This document shows positions 47,410-56,990 of a DNA stretch of 64,000 nt, piece by piece. Within the stretch, counting starts at the first letter, position 1; every line of letters begins with the position of its first letter. The translations under genes and the position numbers were made by a program. Source of the DNA: Symbiodinium natans (lineage: Eukaryota > Sar > Dinophyceae > Suessiales > Symbiodiniaceae). The notes under the pieces are model-generated. The model was given only the letters and a program-made list of their open reading frames with translations. It searched no databases and was not told where the DNA came from. Location of the stretch: NCBI GenBank assembly GCA_905221605.1, contig CAJNDS010000722.1, positions 16,914 through 80,913 on the forward strand, read 5' to 3'.

Positions 47410-48866
47410 AAAGTAATCAGAATTTCCCTGAGCCCACCCCTAGCGGCGTACTGCCATTGAAACTGGCCTCGGGAGCCATTTCCGGCGAACCGCCTGAGCC
47501 GCAAGGTCTCCACCCAGAGATTGACTACAATGCATTACTCGGCTGCCTACTTCCACAGCTCCGGGCTGCTGAGTCCGCAGGAGCCCATGTCCTGCTCTTA
47601 GTCACGGATAGTCGCTGCTTCTTGTCTATTCCGCACTTCCCCTACTTTGTCCGGCATTTGGTAGCACGCATGCAGTGGGAAGGCCCGTTTAAGGAGAGGT
47701 GGTTTCCCATCTTGGTTAACACCAAGGAAGCGGGGCTAGCTTCTGTGCACTTTACGTGGGCGGGGCCCGAAATTCTGGCAGTCCTCAGAGTCCTTGCGCC
47801 AGGGGTGGTCTTGATGTTGCTTGACCATGACACCTTGTTCACTGCCAGGTGGGAAGCAGAAGAGCTGCGAAGGTTTGCAGTCCTCGATCTACTGCCCAAT
47901 ACCCTCTCGACGGAGTCACTGGGCAGCATGGAAGTCGAGACGGACGAGACACAGCCCTGTGGCTCGGTGCCAAACTCAATTGGCATGGTTTGTGCGTCCG
48001 AGGACCAGCTCGAAGCAAATGGGGGATTGGTCCTCTTCTACCCGAATGCTCCGGACGGCAAACATCCCCGGCCCCCTCGCTTCTGCATCCCTGGCAACGT
48101 CGCTAGTGCGGTGACCTCAATTGGTACTGCGTTGAGCCGAGCCCTGCAGCTAGTCATCATGCCCAGTGAAGTGCCCACTCCATTGCCTGGTATGCATGAG
48201 CAGGTGCCGTTGGACCAGATCCATTATCGGCAATGTCTACGCAACACCCCTCTTGCCGGAACCACTGCTCACAAGCACTCTGACTTTGTGTTTGCGTGGG
48301 CACTTTTAGGAAGATACATACATGAGGTTGCGTGGAAAACGGCCGACCTTACTGCTGGCCGGCCAGAGCCAGACATCCAGTTTGGCGCCTCCCCAGTCAG
48401 GCAGGTCAGAGGGGTCAAAACATGGGGACAAGGCCCATATGAACAGGGATTTCTTCCCTTGCTCATGGGTTACGGCGGCTCGCACTCCCGTTTGGCAATC
48501 CTGCCTGGTCCTGACTTATTCATGGCGAACCGATACGCCGAGGTTATACCCCCTCCTTTTGTGCATGGATATGGTGCCGTCGGTCTGGGGCAACGAGGAC
48601 TCCGTCCCTCTGTGGGCCTCTGTTGGGAAAAAGGGCAGTGGACCAGTGCGGCTCCAGCTCTTCCCTGGGGTCCTCATGTTTTGGAAGAAAGATGCCCTAT
48701 CTTCCTGCAGGGCCACCCCGAAATGGCGCAGTCGACCCAATACCCCAACTGGGCCGCTTGCTCTTCTTGCTGCCGCTGCGCATACATGGCCAATCTGCCT
48801 TCTCCATCGAGTTTACCCAAGGGCATCGGTCATGCTCCTTACACCGGAGTTGGCGGATGTCCCTGA
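47325..48866 (+). CDS. Glycosyltransferase-like protein with DxD motif
   Basis: The ATG at 47325 gives 513 residues, but true continuity with the upstream Pro-rich ORF is likely. Residues about 82-165 alternate strands and helices (SAGAHVLLLVTDSRCFLS, APGVVLMLLDHDTLFTARWE). The D-H-D after a hydrophobic strand resembles the DxD metal/sugar-nucleotide motif of GT-A transferases. Later parts, GFLPLLMGYGGSHSRLAILP and DLFMANRY...VHGYG, would suit the acceptor half of such a fold. I cannot name a family. The last ~90 residues look out of frame: from about 48600 the frame at 48322-49281 (TPELADVPDWAKKWFAVAG...) is more protein-like, implying a frameshift. Confidence 0.45.
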   Translation: MQAICQLRTLSADHAPGPQEPEDLAQALESNQNFPEPTPSGVLPLKLASGAISGEPPEPQGLHPEIDYNALLGCLLPQLRAAESAGAHVLLLVTDSRCFLSIPHFPYFVRHLVARMQWEGPFKERWFPILVNTKEAGLASVHFTWAGPEILAVLRVLAPGVVLMLLDHDTLFTARWEAEELRRFAVLDLLPNTLSTESLGSMEVETDETQPCGSVPNSIGMVCASEDQLEANGGLVLFYPNAPDGKHPRPPRFCIPGNVASAVTSIGTALSRALQLVIMPSEVPTPLPGMHEQVPLDQIHYRQCLRNTPLAGTTAHKHSDFVFAWALLGRYIHEVAWKTADLTAGRPEPDIQFGASPVRQVRGVKTWGQGPYEQGFLPLLMGYGGSHSRLAILPGPDLFMANRYAEVIPPPFVHGYGAVGLGQRGLRPSVGLCWEKGQWTSAAPALPWGPHVLEERCPIFLQGHPEMAQSTQYPNWAACSSCCRCAYMANLPSPSSLPKGIGHAPYTGVGGCP

Positions 48867-49281
48867 CTGGGCTAAAAAGTGGTTTGCTGTCGCTGGTAAA
48901 GTGCCGGCCAAGGGCACTGCTTTGCTGGTTACCTTGAGAGAAGACAAGGGGGATGTGGCCTACCCAGGCATGTTTATAGAGCTCCTTGCCCCGAAGAAGC
49001 TTTTCACCGGCCCTGGAGAAAGTAAGGCCATGCAGCCAGTCAATATAACCATTGCCCTGCTCTTGACTGATGAACAGCACAACCAATTCGCGCAACGACC
49101 CTCACTGCCGAGAGTCAGCCAGCTTGAGGTTCTGCCCGGAGGAGCCTCTACCCCGCTTTGGGGTGCTCTGTTACACATGCCTAGGGAAAGGCAGCATGTT
49201 GCATTGGGCGTTCCGCTAGAAGACTCGCCTCTTGATGCCATCCGGCAGCCACTGTGGTTGCCGGCCTTCCCACAGATTTAG
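48600..49281 (+). pseudogene. C-terminal part of the preceding gene, shifted frame
   Basis: This part of the frame (open from 48322) reads well: PDWAKKWFAVAGKVPAKGTA, LLVTLREDKGDVAYPGMFIE and NITIALLLTDEQHNQFAQ, ending at the stop at 49279-49281. No start codon of its own is convincing. I take it as the continuation of the DxD-containing ORF after an indel somewhere in 48580-48850. Unknown function. Confidence 0.4.
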
Positions 49282-49472
49282 TGCTTGTCCTCCTTATCGG
49301 GCTAGTGAGGGAACTGGCACGACACATGGGCACAGCTCATTCACCCGGAGGTCTGCCAAGTCTTCAGAGGCAAGCACGAAACGCAAGCTGCGCAGGCATC
49401 GCTTACTGCGGGTCCGGGGGCTTCCAACCCCTTGCAAAGCTTCCTCAACCTTTGGCTTGCGGAGGAACAATC

Positions 49473-50165
49473 CTATCGCAAAGAATGGACGCCAACGCTG
49501 CTGAGTGGCGTGTTAGCTACGCTGCCTGACTCTCCGCTGCCCGGCCAAGAGGACGCCCGGACTCCTGCGCTGTGGCATGCGGAGTGTCTACGCCTGTCCC
49601 ATGACTCGTTGAGCAACGAGCACGATCCGAGGACTCGAGCCAGCATCTTTGCGCTCGCGGTTGGTCCCGCCTTCCTTACGCGCCTCTGTGCTACAAGTAG
49701 CCCCCGGTACAAATCGTGCACATCAAAAGGGAGCTTATGTGTGTCCTTCTCCTTGTTACCCGGTATGCGAACGATGCGGCTGCGAACAAATTCATTGCTA
49801 GCAGTCGTGAGCCTATCAACCGCTTCGACATAGGCCCGAACCGATTCATTGCCATGAGCGGTGTACAGGGTGAGCCGGCTCGTCAGGCACGCAAGGAGTA
49901 CTCCTAGAAACGCGCAGGATCGTGTCTTCCCGCTGCCGGGCGCACCCGTTATGAATACAGAAGTACGATTAGCGGCCAGGCCGTACGAGCACGCTCCCAG
50001 CAGCGCTGCCAGGTGTCCGTCCGCCCCCCAAAAGGTATCACAGCCGCTGTCCAAGCTCGCAAGGAAAGTCGGCCTCTCGCTTTGGACGAAGACGGCTCTC
50101 AGCAGCTGGAACCACCAAAAGCCAAGCCTCGAGGGCCTAGCGAGCCCAGCGGCACCCGCGATCAT
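49473..50165 (-). pseudogene. UPF1-like SF1 helicase fragment (N-terminal motor part)
   Basis: On the minus strand, ATGs at 50198 or 50165 open about 230-241 residues. Counting from 50198, residues 81-92 read VFITGAPGSGKT, a perfect Walker A. They are followed by LTLYTAHGNESVRAYVEAV, which fits motif Ia of UPF1/DNA2-type superfamily-1 helicases (usual form APSNxAVD). The frame ends at 49473 without Walker B or any later helicase motif, so only the beginning of the first RecA domain remains. It is the only helicase signal in the block and points away from the 597-residue ORF, whose ATG at 50164 overlaps it. It could be a fragment of an independent insertion. Confidence 0.6.
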
Positions 50166-51954
50166 GCAAAGCAACACAGTCTCGGTCTGTGATCTCATGT
50201 GGCGCGCACTTGCAGCGGGACATCACTTTGGTAAGAATGTCAAACCTCGGCCCTACATGAACCTGCGTGACTCGCAACACCTCACAACACACTGCCAGCA
50301 GCTTCGGGCATATAGGGCCTATGAGGTGTTTTTGAACGGCATACCGAACCAGCTGCAAGACTCGGGTATGCTGATCGGAATCGCTGACACGCTACTGCAT
50401 CTGCCTGAAACGTTTCCGGCAGCGTATTTGAAGGTTTATGACCCTATCATCACGCAGTGCCTTAGATTGTCGGGGGCATTGCAGCATTTCGACCTTGCTG
50501 AAATGTTGGATTGCCCGGTCCCGCAGCTGGACAAAGCAAGGCTTTCGGAGTCCCTGGTGGGGTATGGCTTTCTTACCACAGCGCAGTACATCGCGGATCT
50601 TTTCTCTGCGGTGTCGGACTTGCCGAGTGTCATCAATGCCAGTTTTCCTGCAATGCTCAGCTACGCTGACCCAGATTATTGGCTGGGTGCACTTCTGCTC
50701 GCATTCGAGTCCCACCAAAAAGGTCCCCTGGAGCGTACGGCAGGGCTGCCCATTGTTATTGGTTTTCCTGAATCTGACAATAAAATTACTGACCTGCAGA
50801 TCAATGTGCCGCCTGCAGCCATGGTGGCCTTCTTGGCTGGCCGCGCTTATCGGTGTCCCAAGTGCCCTACTACCAAATATGTGATGGACGCGCACAGTGG
50901 ACTGCCACAAGTCACTGGCCAAGCCTCCCAAGAAGCCTTGCAGGCATGGGCCGCAGCTGCTAAGCACACGGACGTGGAAACGGCCAGGCTTGCCCAGCCC
51001 AGCCTGAATACGTTCCTAGGCATCACGCTGCAGGGCACACAGACACTTGGGCAAAGGCACTATCAAGAATTTAGGCCGGACCTCCCCCCTGCCCATTTCC
51101 TTGACGCCATCCGGCTTGCTCTTGCGGCCTCGGTGGCCAACCAAAACATTGAACATTTTTGGTCAGTTTTTAACTTGGAATGGCCTGACACTTCTCACAG
51201 AATGGCTGTTTTTCTACGGCGAGTGTTGCCCCTAGAGTGCTTGCTCTCCTCGCCCTGTGCTGCGCCTGTGGAAGCGAACACTGCAGCAACCTCGCCGGAG
51301 GTCGTCAGCATCTCTTCCGAAACCTCTCCCTGCCCGATGGATGACATGTCAGACGCGGAGGACGAACCCGAGGCACAGGTGAATGATTGGCGCTTCTCGG
51401 AGCTGCGAACCACTGACCTTGCAGCTTTGCGAGAAGTGGATGTCTCCGCCCCTTTCCGGCTGCCAGTCATCTTTGATGCGCATTGGAAAGGGATCAGCAC
51501 CACACCCACCAAGCATGGGCCCCAACGTCCCCAAAATGCGTGGTATGACGCAGCCACTGCTCATTGGGCTGCCATTAAGGGGCTCATGCGAGCCAAACAT
51601 CCAACCAAGCAGCGCCTCAACAGCTTCTGGTTTAGGATGTACTGTCATGGCACCCCCAAGGACCCTGATCCTTCGGCCCTGCGTGCTGCAGTTACCTCCT
51701 TCCCCTTTCAGTATAAGGACGAAGGTGTTGTGCAGTACAGGCAAATCCAGGAAGCTGTCCGGGTGATGTGGCACGCGGCCCAAACCTCAATGACAAGATA
51801 CATGCGTATCCCCATTCCGGACGGCATCCCTGAGTGGGGGGTTGATGAGCAAGAGCTGCCTCCAATGCAGGTCATGCCCAGCCGTACGCGTTCCCATACC
51901 ACCTCAGCTGGCCATCGCTCCCGGCGTCCGGACTGGGATGGCTCCTGGCAATAG
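50164..51954 (+). CDS. Unknown protein, 597 aa (intact)
   Basis: The frame is open from 49861, but the first ~100 codons lie over the antisense helicase. The ATG at 50164 (MQSNTVSVCDLMWRALAAG) is the natural start. It is the longest clean ORF of the block. Visible parts: a helical N-terminal half (IADTLLHLPETFPAAYLKVY, LVGYGFLTTAQYIADLFSA); a YRCPKCPTTKYVMDAHSG segment with one CxxC; AASVANQNIEHFWSVFNLEW; an acidic Ser-rich linker (SISSETSPCPMDDMSDAEDE); and a basic tail (SRTRSHTTSAGHRSRRPDW). No known family. It could be a nucleic-acid-binding or structural protein of the element, but nothing proves this. Confidence 0.55.
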   Translation: MQSNTVSVCDLMWRALAAGHHFGKNVKPRPYMNLRDSQHLTTHCQQLRAYRAYEVFLNGIPNQLQDSGMLIGIADTLLHLPETFPAAYLKVYDPIITQCLRLSGALQHFDLAEMLDCPVPQLDKARLSESLVGYGFLTTAQYIADLFSAVSDLPSVINASFPAMLSYADPDYWLGALLLAFESHQKGPLERTAGLPIVIGFPESDNKITDLQINVPPAAMVAFLAGRAYRCPKCPTTKYVMDAHSGLPQVTGQASQEALQAWAAAAKHTDVETARLAQPSLNTFLGITLQGTQTLGQRHYQEFRPDLPPAHFLDAIRLALAASVANQNIEHFWSVFNLEWPDTSHRMAVFLRRVLPLECLLSSPCAAPVEANTAATSPEVVSISSETSPCPMDDMSDAEDEPEAQVNDWRFSELRTTDLAALREVDVSAPFRLPVIFDAHWKGISTTPTKHGPQRPQNAWYDAATAHWAAIKGLMRAKHPTKQRLNSFWFRMYCHGTPKDPDPSALRAAVTSFPFQYKDEGVVQYRQIQEAVRVMWHAAQTSMTRYMRIPIPDGIPEWGVDEQELPPMQVMPSRTRSHTTSAGHRSRRPDWDGSWQ

Positions 51955-52035
51955 ACAGCAAACTGTCATCTGAGGGCTCCTACTGACGCCATGCGAACGC
52001 ACCATTGAGTCCTTTCATGGCATGCTGCCTAGCGT

Positions 52036-52053
52036 GATGTGAGCCCTCACATC
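52036..52053. promoter_or_regulatory. Hairpin GATGTGAG-CC-CTCACATC
   Basis: Perfect 8-bp stem, CC centre. It lies in the exact 31-bp block shared with 52698-52728, in otherwise decayed sequence. Confidence 0.8.
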
Positions 52054-52699
52054 TCCTCGCCGATACATGCCGCAAGACTACCTCGGGATACTCTTGGTTT
52101 GGCAACCCTCTCGTGGTCTATGCCACGGATTGGATCGTGCTTGTCTTTTGTGTGCTTACAGCTTGCAGCTGTGAACACCCTTCTGGGTCGGCCCCGCGGT
52201 GTGCCTGTGGGAACGGGGGGCCTTTCTTTCGTGGTTGCTCCACTGGCCATCTGCCACGGACTACCCTGGACCGGTCCTGCCTGGATGTTCCAGCTTTGTC
52301 ATCGGTAAAACGGCCAATCTTCCTTTCCTCTGCCCCCTCTAGGTGGGCAGGTTGCCCGCTTCTATGTGCTACGACCGTGTGTGAACCCCTCGGACTTGAG
52401 TGTTGACCATCTCTCGTCTGGACGGTGACACCCCCGTGTCGTACAACGGCGTCATGCCAATTGGGAGAGACCAGCTAGGGGATGCTGCTTCTGGGCTGTG
52501 GACACTTCTACGCGGAGATCAGGTTTCCACTTCCCTGGCAATGTGCCATCGAGCACCTGTGGACAACCTGGCCTTCACGAGAGCCATTCTCGCCTGTGCT
52601 TGGGTTGCTGCGGGGTTCCCTGCCTGCTTGGGTGTATATCTCTGCTTGCGTCAAAGCAGCCATACATGACTACCTCCCCATCGGTAGGTGGCCAAGCGT

Positions 52700-52717
52700 G
52701 ATGTGAGCCCTCACATC
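52700..52717. promoter_or_regulatory. Hairpin GATGTGAG-CC-CTCACATC, second copy
   Basis: Identical stem and centre to 52036-52053. A third, imperfect copy at 53567-53584 (GATGTGAG-CC-CTCCCATC) has one mismatch. Confidence 0.8.
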
Positions 52718-52957
52718 TCCTCGCCGACGTCTGTCGGTTTGGGCATGGAGGGTCTGATTCTGGTTATTGAACCCTCAACCCTCACCGTTGCTTGGCCTTG
52801 AGTGCGAAGTTTCGACTGGGGGACTCTCCCGCTTCCTGCGGGGCAGGTGGGGTCCCCGCCTGCTTGGGTTTACCTGATGGCTCTGATTGGAACGAAGCAG
52901 TCAAGCCTGCTTTGGCCGTCGGACGAGACTCTTGTGAGTCAAAAGAACGTTGCGCCT

Positions 52958-54146
52958 TGTGCTCGGAGAGGCTCCACTGGCTGACCACCATGGAGTGCTC
53001 TGGGCTGGTCCTACCCTTTGTTCTTGCCGTTAAGTCCCCACTGGCTGACCACCATGGGGCAACTTTATACTTCGGATCAAGAAGGTTGACACCTGCAACG
53101 TCCCGTGCCAAGGCACGACTATGCCCCACCTGTGATGGCGGACTTGTGAACCTTCTCGTGAACGGCCTTGGCTGGTGCTGAATGTAGTCGCATCGGTGGC
53201 TGCATGATGGTGGTTTTGTGAATCTGGCAACGTCGCCTTTTGCGACGCACCTGCGCACTCGGTGCTACATGTGTGCTCCCGGCCTCTTCGACGATTTCGA
53301 GTACTGAGTGCACAGGGTGACCTAGCAGTTCGGCGCGCTGGCTGTGGACACTTCTACGTGGAGATTATGCACCCGCTGACTTGGCAGGGAGCCATTCCCC
53401 ACTTGTAGAACAACCTGGCCCTCTTGAGACTCTAGAGGGTCACCCTCGTCTGAGCTTGGCCTGCGGCAGGGCAAGTGGGCTCCCCGCCCGCGTGGATGTT
53501 ACCTGAAGGCTCTGATTGGATCAAAGTAGCAATACCATGGAGATCCTTGCACTTCGGCACCAATGTGATGTGAGCCCTCCCATCTCCTTACCGACGTACC
53601 TCGCGGGTTTGGGTTTGGAGGGACCTGATGCGTGCCGATGCGCAGGCCAGCGCCAAGGTTGCGTGGCCTTGTGTGAGATGCCTGGACTGGGAGGTTCCTC
53701 GTTGTCATTATAAACCCTGTGGCGTTAAGGGTTTGGTAACTCGCTGTGGACTCTCCCCGTGGAATCGGTAGCTGCAGCTACTCTCGCCCCCCCTCTGGCC
53801 GTGCGCGGGCACCTCTCTGGGTGGGCACTTGTACGCCAGGTTGACTGGAGAACCCTGTGCTCGGAGCTACTCCACTGGCTGACCACCATGGAGTGCCCTG
53901 GGCCGGTCCTGCTTTGATTGTTCTTGCTGTTAAGTCCCCACTGGCTGACCTCCATGGGGCATATGCCCCCTGTGCCGGGCGCGGACACCTCTCTGGGTGG
54001 GCACTTGTACGCCAAGGTGAATGGAGCACCCAGAGCTCGGAGCTACTCCACTGGCTGACCACCATGGAGTGCCCTGGGCCGGTCTTGCCTTGATTGTTCT
54101 TGCTGTTAAGTCCCCACTGGCTGACCACCATGGGGCATATGCACAT
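52958..54146. repeat. Repeat with paired CACTGGCTGACCACCATGG motifs
   Basis: Three copies of a ~100-bp segment, near 52958, 53860 and 54036. Each holds the 19-base motif (or a one-base variant) twice, about 65 bases apart, with GTTCTTGC(C/T)GTTAAGTCCC between. The last two copies are 176 bp apart. Confidence 0.8.
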
Positions 54147-54568
54147 CTTTCATCCCCCTAGGGAGTCTGACTTGCAACATCCTTTCGCCATTGAGTGTCG
54201 GTTGTCTGTCCTTGACAACGAGTACGTGATCCGAACCTCTTCTGATGACCTCGGTTTGAATAACCGCTGTCGCACCAGTGGCTACATGATGGTGGTTTTG
54301 AGAATCTGGCAATGTCGCAATTTGCGATTCCCCCACAAGCTCTGTGCTTCCTTGTGAACCGGGACTTCATTGACGACCTCGAGTACTGAGTCCGTGGGGT
54401 ATCTAGTAGTTCAGCGCGATTGCTCGCTTTGTTTCTTTGGTGTTTGTTTGCTTGGTGGTTGCTTGTTGTGTCTGGCGGATTGTGTGCGCTGACTTTGTTT
54501 CACCCTTTACGTCGAGCCCAACAAGACCGGCCTACTGTGCTACTGATGTAGTAAAGAGGCGTCAGTCC

Positions 54569-54580
54569 AAAAAAAAAAAA
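54569..54580 (+). other. 12-A tract at right edge of the ORF block
   Basis: Twelve consecutive A directly before the first unit of the 1.8-kb CTGCAG-rich array. A poly(A) end at a boundary is what LINE-type retroposition of a plus-strand transcript leaves. This is inference, since no target-site duplication can be tested: the left border lies in a different host repeat. Confidence 0.5.
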
Positions 54581-55509
54581 GCCAAGGGGCCTACAAACCC
54601 TGCAGCTGTAGGCTTGCTGCAGGGGTCTGCAGGCTTGCTGCAGGCTGCTGCAGGGCCTGCAGGCTTGCTGCAGAGCCCGCATGCTTGCTGCAGGTCTGCA
54701 GGGTCTGCAGGTTGCTGCAGTGTTACATGCAGGGTCTGCAGAACGCAGTAAGCAGCGCAGCCCGAGCTTGAGAGCTACCTTGAAATTGCAAGGGCTTGGA
54801 GCCTGAAGAGCCTCGAAAAGGATGCTTGTCTCCGGTCATAAGCCCTTGCGTGTGCCCCCGAGCCCCCAATGGCAATGTTGGACGCTGAAGGTCGGTCTGA
54901 CATGACCAACGTGTTGCAACATTGCCATGGGGGAAAGGGGATTTTCAACAACATTTTATTGATTTGGGACAGGCCCTTTGCCTGGGGGTTTGGAGAATGT
55001 GCCTCGAGTGAAGCCAAATCAGACCCCAAAAAGACACAAGAAGCGTAGGACACGTTTGAGTGCCCCCGCAGTTGCAATTCAGCTTGTCATGTGCAATACT
55101 TGTTCCGTTATAATGCTATTGCCAACAGTTTTAAGCGACCGCTGACTATCTTTGCGCCCGACCCAACATGTGGTGCATGCTTTGCGTGTCTCCGCAAAAT
55201 TGAAAGCACACTTGCCATGTTTTACGGCCCATTCTAGGGTCACATTTTTGGGCCCCAAAGCGAAGCCCGAAATGGGATCTTTTCTAAGAGTTTCGAATCA
55301 GGCAGACCCAGTTTTGGGACCCAATTTCTGGCCTCAAAATGAGGGCCAAAAACTGTGCGATTTCTGATGAGAAGACACACTTTTGAAGCTCGCCAAAATT
55401 TTGCCCGACGTGAGGACCGCTCCCGACATAAGACAATAAAAATGCACCGCTGCGTGGCAAGCGGTCGGTGGTGGGCCTGTACTTATTCATATAGGCGCCA
55501 TTCAGGTTG

Positions 55510-55681
55510 CCACAGTTGCAATTCAGCTTGTCATGTGCAATACTTGTTCCGTTATAATGCTATTGCCAACAGTTTTAAGCGACCGCTGACTATCTTTGCG
55601 CCCGACCCAACATGTGGTGCATGCTTTGCGTGTCTCCGCAAAATTGAAAGCACACTTGCCATGTTTTACGGCCCATTCTAG
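55510..55681 (+). other. Possible short coding segment in the 1.8-kb unit
   Basis: In copy 1 (55510-55681, and its twin at 55066-55237) a frame reads CNSACHVQYLFRYNAIANSF ... PTCGACFACLRKIESTLAMF to a stop, with a CGACFAC cysteine motif. In copies 2 and 3 one extra A (CCCAAACATG against CCCAACATG) breaks this frame. It might be a terminal exon after the pyrimidine/AG at GCCCCCGCAG. Equally it may be non-coding. No family recognised. Confidence 0.25.
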
Positions 55682-56299
55682 GGTCACATTTTTGGGCCCC
55701 AAAGCGAAGCCCGAAATGGGATCTTTTCTAAGAGTTTCGAATCAGGCAGACCCAGTTTTGGGACCCAATTTCTGGCCTCAAAATGAGGGCCAAAAACTGT
55801 GCGATTTCTGATGAGAAGACACACTTTTGAAGCTCGCCAAAATTTTGCCCGACGTGAGGACCGCTCCCGACATAAGACAATAAAAATGCACCGCTGCGTG
55901 GCAAGCGGTCGGTGGTGGGCCTGTACTTATTCATATAGGCGCCATTCAGGTTGCCACTGGGGGGGTGCTCTGATGCGTCCTATGTTTCTCGTCGTTTGTC
56001 GGTCCTGAATGTGGACCCGCGCGATGTCACGTTTTTCAGCGATTTTTCCAACGGGCAGCCCGCAAAAGTTGGAAAAAAGGCCCTGGGAGGTCCTGATGAG
56101 GTTTTGGAGCCCTTGAAGGGGACTGTGAGGCCTTACTTGAGTATTTGAAAGACTGGTAAACCGTATAACCCTTGAGAAAGCGCGTGTAGCAGACCTGTGC
56201 ACGAGTACTACACTCAAAAAATGTGGGAAAACAGCGTGTAGTACCTTGATTCCAAGCAGAAACATTACATGAACCTTAAAGTTTTGAAAAAACTATGCA

Positions 56300-56490
56300 T
56301 TCATGTAGTACACTGTGGTTTTTGCCCAGCGCGGAGCGTGTAGTACCAGTTTTGATGAAATTACACCTGAGGCGAAATCCAGCTTTTCCCACAGCGCGGA
56401 GCGTGTAGTACTAGTTTTCATGAAATTAGACTGGCCGAAAAATCGAGCTTTTCCTACAGCGCGGAGCATGTGTGACACCTGGTTTTTAAT
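56300..56490 (+). repeat. ~65-bp repeats GCGGAGCGTGTAGTAC within the 1.8-kb unit
   Basis: Three adjacent copies of (C/A)CAGCGCGGAGC(G/A)TGT-(AGTAC), followed by AGTTTT(G/C)ATGAAATTA-type sequence. The same set recurs at 58104-58294 in the next unit. Confidence 0.8.
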
Positions 56491-56639
56491 TTGCAGTTCT
56501 ACAGGTCAGGGGCTTTCAAGCTTCCTGCAGACTCTGGGGCCTTCAAGCCTTTGTGTTTAAAAGGGGAAATGGACTCCGTGTGAAAGCAGGAAAATGTCCA
56601 AGTAATTGAGGACTGGAAGCCATCCAGGCTGGGGGGAGA

Positions 56640-56990
56640 GGCAGCCAGCAGGTTTTGCAGGCTTGCTGTAGGGTCTGTAGGGGCGGCGTGCGGCAGGGTC
56701 TGCAGGTTTGCTGCAGGATCTGGGTCTGTAGGGTCTGCAGGCTTGCTGCAGGGGTCTGCAGGCTTGCTGCAGGGCCCGCAGGCCCTGCTGGCCTGCAGGC
56801 TGCTGCAGGGTCTGCAGGCTTGCCGAGGGGGCCTACAAACCCTGCAGCTGTAGGCTTGCTGCAGGGGTCTGCAGGCTTGCTGCAGGCTGCTGCAGGGCCT
56901 GCAGGCTTGCTGCAGAGTCCGCATGCTTGCTGCAGGTCTGCAGGGTCTGCAGGTTGCTGCAGTGTTACATGCAGGGTCTGCAGAACGCAG
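56640..56990. repeat. CTGCAGG minisatellite within the 1.8-kb unit
   Basis: Many imperfect copies of GCAGGCTTGCTGCAGGGTCT. Further copies lie at 54597-54750 and 58436-58790. The length differs between units (copy 3 lacks a short stretch after GGCTTGC), so this is where units vary most. Confidence 0.9.

Larger units (their letters stand above)
52030..54425 (+). pseudogene. Decayed tandem copies of the hydrolase-like gene
   Basis: Fragments of the gene at 45239 recur in broken frames. At 52480-52570: LLLGCGHFYAEI ... AIEHLW. At 52840-52925: GGVPACLGLPDGSDW. At 53330-53400: GCGHFYVEIMHPLTWQGAI. At 53460-53520: GSPPAWMLPEGSDW. At 53580-53640: LPTYLAGLGLEG. The upstream region is also copied (about 52300-52370). 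Two ~1,082-bp units can be recognised from the shared GAGTACTGAG words at 53299 and 54381 and the TGATGGTGGTTTTG words near 53206 and 54287. All frames are destroyed, yet the 18-bp palindrome stays perfect at 52036 and 52700. Confidence 0.7.

Noticed and set aside
50160-50168. Overlapping divergent ATGs (CATG) as a bidirectional start
   Set aside because: CATG is palindromic, so overlapping start codons on both strands are expected by chance. The helicase fragment is also truncated.
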